Below are positions 59,576-64,000 of a DNA stretch of 64,000 nt, piece after piece; the stretch's first letter is position 1, and every line of letters begins with the position of its first letter. The notes beneath the pieces were generated by a model. That model ran no database searches and had not been told where the DNA came from. It saw only the letters and a list, made by a program, of their open reading frames with translations. The stretch is taken from the NCBI GenBank assembly GCA_037962975.1, contig CM075669.1, forward strand, positions 186,380,501-186,444,500, in the 5' to 3' direction. The stretch is from Clitoria ternatea (Eukaryota; Streptophyta; Magnoliopsida; Fabales; Fabaceae). Made by a program: the position numbers and the translations under genes.

Positions 59576-60693
59576 TCACTTCTTCTCTAAACTCAACTCC
59601 ATCTCCACCCTCTCTGGCCGCTTGCGGTTGGTCTCAAGATCAACTTTTAGTTCATTAGTAAGACAAATCCATTCACTTTCCATCTCTGTCCATCTTTGTC
59701 TCTCTTTCTCTAACTCATCTCCACCATTATCTCGAGAAAATACACTGCTTTTTCGTAGTTGAATGGATCTTGACACTAAGGAAGATCTCAGCCGTTCAGT
59801 GGACTTTCTAACTGGTGCATCACTACACAATTGCAGCTTGCTTCTTAGATTTTGAATTTCCTTAAGAAGTTCTTCCTTCTCATCTGCATCAAAAGAGCTC
59901 TCTTGTTGAGTTACTTCTTGGACTTCTTTAAATTCACATTTGTCCAATGAAGTCACCCTCACAAGCTACAGACAACATAAAATGTAAATAAGAAGGGTGA
60001 GTTCTAAACCAGCTATGGATAACAGAACTTTATATTGTAATTTACTACACATCCACGAATTGACTTTGTCTTCATCTTTCAGTAAATCTTCTTCGTGCAT
60101 AGTTGTTTGCTGCTTGCTTGACCATACACAATGGAGTACTTTTGTTCTTTCTCTAATTTAAATTGCTCCACCTGGGCAATTCAATATTTGTCAGTAATCG
60201 ACAATTCAAACCACAGAAATAATTCACAAGGGTCACGACTCCTGTTACCAATTGATTTAGTTCTTCAATTTTAACAGCTTGCACATTGCAAACGTTCTCA
60301 AGCTCATTTTCTCTCAAGGACATACTTTGTGAATCCTTGAATGAAGAAACAAAAAATAGATAAATGCATTTGAAAAGAAAATTAATCAAGAACATTCTAG
60401 AAATCAAGACTCAAACATACTTTTGGAACTTCATCTCTCCGTCCATCCAGATTTCTTGCATCAGCTGTGCCAACCCATGACTTTAAATTATCTTGAACCT
60501 CATCAGAATCCTGATCATATATTTTTTTAAGGCAAGACTCGCAAAGCAAGGTTGTAGTTTTTTCATCAATTGAATATTTCTTCTGTTGCATTGTCTGATC
60601 ACAAGAATCACCCTTGTCTATACAATTCATCAATCTGCTGGCGTAATTGCCTTATGTCCTCCTCATCCACATTTACCTCATCCACATTTATAG
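59576..60693 (-). pseudogene. Captured exons of a kinesin-12 (phragmoplast PAKRP1-like) gene
   Basis: Four exon-like blocks in order on the minus strand. About 60693-60424 has VNVDEEDIRQLRQQIDEL, then KTTTLLCESCLKKIYD, with a GTATGT donor. About 60335-60249 has DSQSMSLRENELENVC and AVKIEELNQLV, with acceptor and donor. About 60172-60045 starts VEQFKLEKEQKYS after CCCAG. 59970-59576 has LRSKLQLCSDAPVRKSTERL, RSSLVSRSIQLRKSSVFS and QRWTEMESEWICLTNEL. These are coiled-coil stalk parts of plant kinesin-12, which acts at the phragmoplast midline. The motor domain is absent, a frame break lies near 60635, and the last exon stops at LEKK. Confidence 0.9.
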
Positions 60694-60699
60694 TGACTT

Positions 60700-61070
60700 T
60701 TTTATTATATATAGATATTGTGTATTTGATTTATACTTTTTATATTATATTCCATTCATTATTTATTTATGTCATTCTTCATTTATTATTATATTTTGTC
60801 AATATTAGATATTTGTAATTAAATTCAAAGAAAAATGCCTTATTATGATTATTGCCAATACTTCAATCTATTTGATAATTAAATTTAATCCATCATTGTG
60901 TTTTTAATAACAATTTAATATTAAAATAAAAATATTCAAAATTTCTAGTTTAAAAAGCAAGCATTCAGCGAATAGAAATTTTTATTCAAAATTTTTTAGT
61001 TTAAAATTAAATTAACAAAACCTATAAATATTGAAGAGGTTAAAAAATTATTTTAAAAATAAAAATAATA
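60700..61070. other. AT-rich, no gene recognised
   Basis: Between the kinesin-12 piece and the right subterminal array. Confidence 0.4.
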
Positions 61071-61072
61071 TT

Positions 61073-61495
61073 AGCGACGGCTAGGGGGCGTCGCTGCATG
61101 GTTACTAACAGTGACGGATAGATTGTGGTCGTTGTATTGTTAACATAGCGACGGCCTCCTGTGGTCGCTTGGTTACCCGTAGCGACAACGTCACATGGTT
61201 GTTGTATGGTTACCCATAGCAACATCGTTACGTGGCCGCTGTATGGTTCCTATAGCGACGGCGTTACATGGTCGTTGTATGGTTCCTATAGCGACGGCGT
61301 TACGTGGTCGCTGTATGGTTACCCATAGCGACGACAATATGGCGTCGAAAATGTAGCGATGAAAGTATTTGTTGTCGTTGTTCTGTCTGCGATCATGGTT
61401 TTAGCGACGGTCACATTGTCGTCTTAAATGTTGTCGCTAACACTGTTAGCGACGACGATGTCATAAAATAGCGACCGTTTTTATCCGTCGCTAAC
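61073..61495. repeat. Right subterminal minisatellite of the CACTA element
   Basis: A unit of about 36 bp containing TAGCGACGGCGTTACATGG and GTCGTTGTATGGTT is repeated about six or seven times between 61140 and 61340, followed by looser AGCGACG/GTCGCTA copies up to the terminus. Each unit pairs GCGAC with GTCGC, so single strands could fold. Confidence 0.8.
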
Positions 61496-61559
61496 AGTTT
61501 TTTTTTGTAGTGTATCCAGTAGCTTGAAGCTCTGGACTCATATTTACTCAAAAAATGGG

Positions 61560-61690
61560 TTCAAACTTGGCTTAGTAGTTCTGACCACATATAAATGTTC
61601 CAACCATGTCAGAGCTTAATGAGCTCTTGTATATGTCTAACACTCTGCCTCCCATGCTAAACACAGACTCAAGCTACAATTGAGATTAGT
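61560..61690 (-). pseudogene. hAT transposase C-terminal (dimerisation) relic
   Basis: The minus-strand frame reads SLESVFSMGGRVLDIYKSSL then VGTFICGQNY. This is the hATC motif (SxFSxGGRVLD...RSSL...LICxxxW) of Ac-like transposases. Trp of the last motif is replaced and no upstream catalytic part is recognised. The CACTA element inserted close to its 3' side. Confidence 0.8.
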
Positions 61691-61699
61691 ATGGATAAT

Positions 61700-63596
61700 T
61701 ATACATCTTTGACCGTCACAGGAAGCACTAACTCGCGGGAGAGAGGAAGAAGATAGTAGCATTGCAAGGTCAAGGAGATAGTCAAATGCTTGCAAAGTGA
61801 TAAGATTTGATTTGGACTTTGGTCTCGAGAGAAAGACGGAAGAAGTACTTGGGTATTGAGAGGAAGACAGAAGAAGTACTTGGGTATTGAAAGGAAGACG
61901 AAAGGTTTAAGGTGTGTCGTGTGGTGCTGTGGTTTGTAGCACCGCAACCATGGTGCTAAGGTTTGGTTTTAGAGTTTGACAGGAAACAAAAAAGAATAGA
62001 AGAAAGCACTTGGGTCTTGGCTCTTGGCTCTTGCATTTCTTTTCATAAAAGTTAAAATGACATAGCAAGAAACAAGAGTATGAAGACTGAAGTTTGAAGC
62101 AACATCGTTGTGGGTAGTGACTAACGGGTTTAGGTCTTTCAAAATTATATGAATAGGCCTTTGAAATGATACATTCGGTTGGATTGGTGAGTTATAATTA
62201 TTTTATTTGAATTTGACCTTTTTACCCGTTTTAATCCGATTTTTATGTTTTCTTATCTGAATCTAAAGTTAATCTAACCAGATCTTATAGATTGCTTCAG
62301 ACTACTTGATCCGGTTTGGGTTTTTCAAATTTGATGAATCCTAACAGTGTTTGTGGTTTCAAAAAGCAATTTTCTATATAAAACCTAAATAAATACACAT
62401 CACTAATTTATTTTGATAAGTTGTTAAAGGTTTCAAGACCTTCAATTAGTCGAGGGTATGGTCGTGAGAAAAACTCAAGTTTGAATTCATGGCCCTAATG
62501 GATCCGGAAAATAAAATAATATGACAGGTTATCCCCTGCCGTACGTAGATACATTAGACCCGTACATACATTAGAGAAGGAGAAAAGTATCATACTAGAA
62601 AATTCAAATCGTAATAATAATAATATTAAAGGGGAGGGTCACGATCTTCTAGTTGGTTTAAGTACGTGCGCGCAAATTCTAGTCTAGATAGGACAACCAA
62701 TACTAATTTTAATTTTATCTAGTAGCGTGGCAGGAATTAATTTTAACCTTATAAAACAAATAACTATATATTTATAATTATCGAAAATAGTTTAATCAAT
62801 TCTACTTATAATTTAAAAAATGTAATTCCTTTTGGTTTATGTCGAAACTTAATTTGTAAAATGAAACTTTCACGAATATTTTATTATTGAAAATAAACTT
62901 TACCAATATTCATAATCATGTGATATTATATATTATGAAGGTTTTTTCTGTTGAGTAGGAAATAAAGAAAGAAACCAACTACTACATCTACACAATACCC
63001 TTTAATATTATCAAAACAAAATATCTTTCTTTTTGCAACTTCTTTAATTAATGATTAAACTTTAACCTAAAAAAGATACTTTTGTTATGATAATGTAAAA
63101 ATGTGTTTTTGTAAAAAAATGATTTAGTTAATAAAATTAAAAAAATAATTAAAAAATCACATATAAATTACATGTTTATTAAGTGACTAACAATTTGTTA
63201 TCTACAAATAGGTGTTTATGAAATAAATATTAAAAAATTAGAGAAGACTCATATTATTTAAGAAAGGCATGCATGTAATTAACACTAATTTCACATGAGG
63301 TTAGTCTAATTATCCTAATAAAATAATAACTTATTTTTATATTAAATATATAGTATATTGTGTATGTTAAAATAAAATACAATACAAAGTATTTATTATT
63401 TTTAAATTACATGAATTTTGTAAATTTGATTTACTTTATAACAATACTATCTCTAAAACAAATCTCCCTAAAGCTTGTCGTTATTCCTGACTTATGGACA
63501 GTCTAGCCATCTAGAGCGTACGTACTTGTTTTACTTTTGGAAAGCCTACGACGATTTCAAATTAAACAAACTATACACACAATTTTCAATTTTGAT

Positions 63597-63600
<4 letters not shown>
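61700..63600. other. Intergenic AT-rich DNA
   Basis: 61820-61900 holds a duplicated GAGAGGAAGACAGAAGAAGTACTTGG-type stretch (two close copies). 62110-62340 is rich in GGGTT/AACCC-like runs resembling 8860-9058. No gene is recognised. Confidence 0.4.
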
Positions 63601-63652
<52 letters not shown>

Positions 63653-63654
63653 TA
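63601..63654. repeat. (TA)n microsatellite
   Basis: About 22 uninterrupted TA units, then CATATATA. About 230 bp upstream of the Kunitz start codon. Confidence 0.95.
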
Positions 63655-63827
63655 CAAACTATATTGAAATCTGAAAGCTTATCCTTGACATGTAACGTAA
63701 CCATAACATACAGCAAGCAGCATCACAGCCTTAAGGTACAAGCAAGAGTTAATTAGATAAGTCAAAGTTGGACTTTTATGGAACTCAGGAACCAACCACT
63801 TTTGTTGACAGCATGCCACCCAAATCC

Positions 63828-63835
63828 TATAAATA
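63828..63835 (+). promoter_or_regulatory. TATA box of the Kunitz-type gene
   Basis: TATAAATA, 55 bp before the ATG. This matches a plant core promoter with a short 5' UTR. Confidence 0.75.
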
Positions 63836-63882
63836 CCTAGCCTTTGCTTTAGTTGAGTCACATAAAACAATTAATATCAACC

Positions 63883-64000
63883 ATGTCTATTAGATTGATT
63901 GGGACCCTTACCCTTGCCGTGTGGCTTTTCATGGCCACAACATCAGTAGCACAATCAAGCAATAACCCGTACGTTCTTGACACAAAGGGTGAGCACCTTG
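63883..64000 (+). CDS. Kunitz-type protease inhibitor, 5' part (cut by the window edge)
   Basis: ATG at 63883 opens 39 codons to the edge. Residues 1-24 are a signal peptide: a short basic start (MSIR), a hydrophobic core (LIGTLTLAVWLFMATT) and a likely cleavage after SVAQ. The mature start NNPYVLDTKGEHL carries VLDTxGxxL, the signature start of the Kunitz soybean trypsin inhibitor family (a secreted or vacuolar beta-trefoil protein). These genes usually lack introns and encode about 200-220 residues. No break is visible in this part. The family includes inhibitors of different proteases, so the target cannot be inferred. Confidence 0.85.
   Translation, partial: MSIRLIGTLTLAVWLFMATTSVAQSSNNPYVLDTKGEHL

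Larger units (their letters stand above)
55340..61512. mobile_element. Complete non-autonomous CACTA element carrying KEG and kinesin-12 sequence
   Basis: Starts CACTACTATAAAAAC at 55340 and ends TTTTTTTTTGTAGTG at 61512. It is flanked by the 3-bp duplication TAT (55337-55339, 61513-61515) expected for CACTA transposition. Subterminal AGCGAC/GTCGCT repeats fill both ends. No transposase is visible. The interior holds a promoter-like first exon (+), a KEG C-terminal pseudogene (-) and kinesin-12 exons (-). Length is 6173 bp. Confidence 0.9.

Noticed and set aside
61699..61947. Upstream part of the hAT transposase
   Set aside because: The frame has no hAT zinc finger or catalytic motif; only the hATC piece at 61560-61690 is convincing.

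Overview
This is a plant nuclear window, probably from a legume of the Phaseoleae type. That assignment is inference from the style of the LTR retrotransposons, a SIRE-like solo LTR and the start of a Kunitz inhibitor gene. Almost all of it is transposable-element DNA. The only host gene that looks intact is cut by the right edge, a Kunitz-type inhibitor with ATG at 63883 and a TATA box at 63828. I see no tRNA, rRNA or CRISPR.

Layout. (1) 1-300 is the edge of an LTR-like array of CGCTCAAGCG-type motifs. (2) 580-2600 is a decayed CACTA (TNP2-type) transposase. (3) 3010-7999 is a non-autonomous CACTA-like element carrying the first coding exon of a phospholipase D alpha gene; a 1365-bp copia-type solo LTR (4783-6147, TSD CTATG) has inserted into it. 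(4) 9068-34917 is a Mutator-like element with a 9-bp TSD (ATATTTTTA) and TIRs of about 290 bp, carrying fragments of an RBR (RING/IBR) ubiquitin ligase gene, i.e. a Pack-MULE. A large LTR element without coding capacity (LARD-A, 10177-32935, TSD CCAGA) sits inside it, and inside the LARD 5' LTR sits a complete Ty3/gypsy chromovirus-type element (gypsy-1, 14260-24390, TSD GTAAT, minus strand). (5) 35467-54494 is a solo LTR of a related LARD (LARD-B, TSD CTAAG) split by a second gypsy element (gypsy-2, 39858-53930, minus strand). (6) 55340-61512 is a complete CACTA element (TSD TAT) carrying C-terminal KEG-type E3 ligase sequence and several exons of a kinesin-12 gene. (7) 61560-61690 is a hAT transposase C-terminal relic, followed by AT-rich DNA, a (TA)n tract and the Kunitz gene.

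How the parts relate. Three different DNA transposons each captured host gene pieces (PLD alpha; RBR ligase; KEG plus kinesin-12). The LARDs have no gag-pol but share LTR ends, PBS and polypurine tract with gypsy-2, so they look like non-autonomous partners of that lineage. A short hairpin overlapping the last pol codons is kept in the LARD although pol is gone, with paired changes in the stem.

The most unusual signal is in the LTRs. Three unrelated short motifs (CGCTCAAGCG-like, GAATCGATTC, and ACTCGG with its inverse CCGACT/CCGAGT) are each arranged as doublets with start-to-start spacing near 21 bp, repeated with a longer regular period (about 61-71, 51 and 46 bp). This is seen in gypsy, LARD and copia-type LTRs, and I know of no established explanation.
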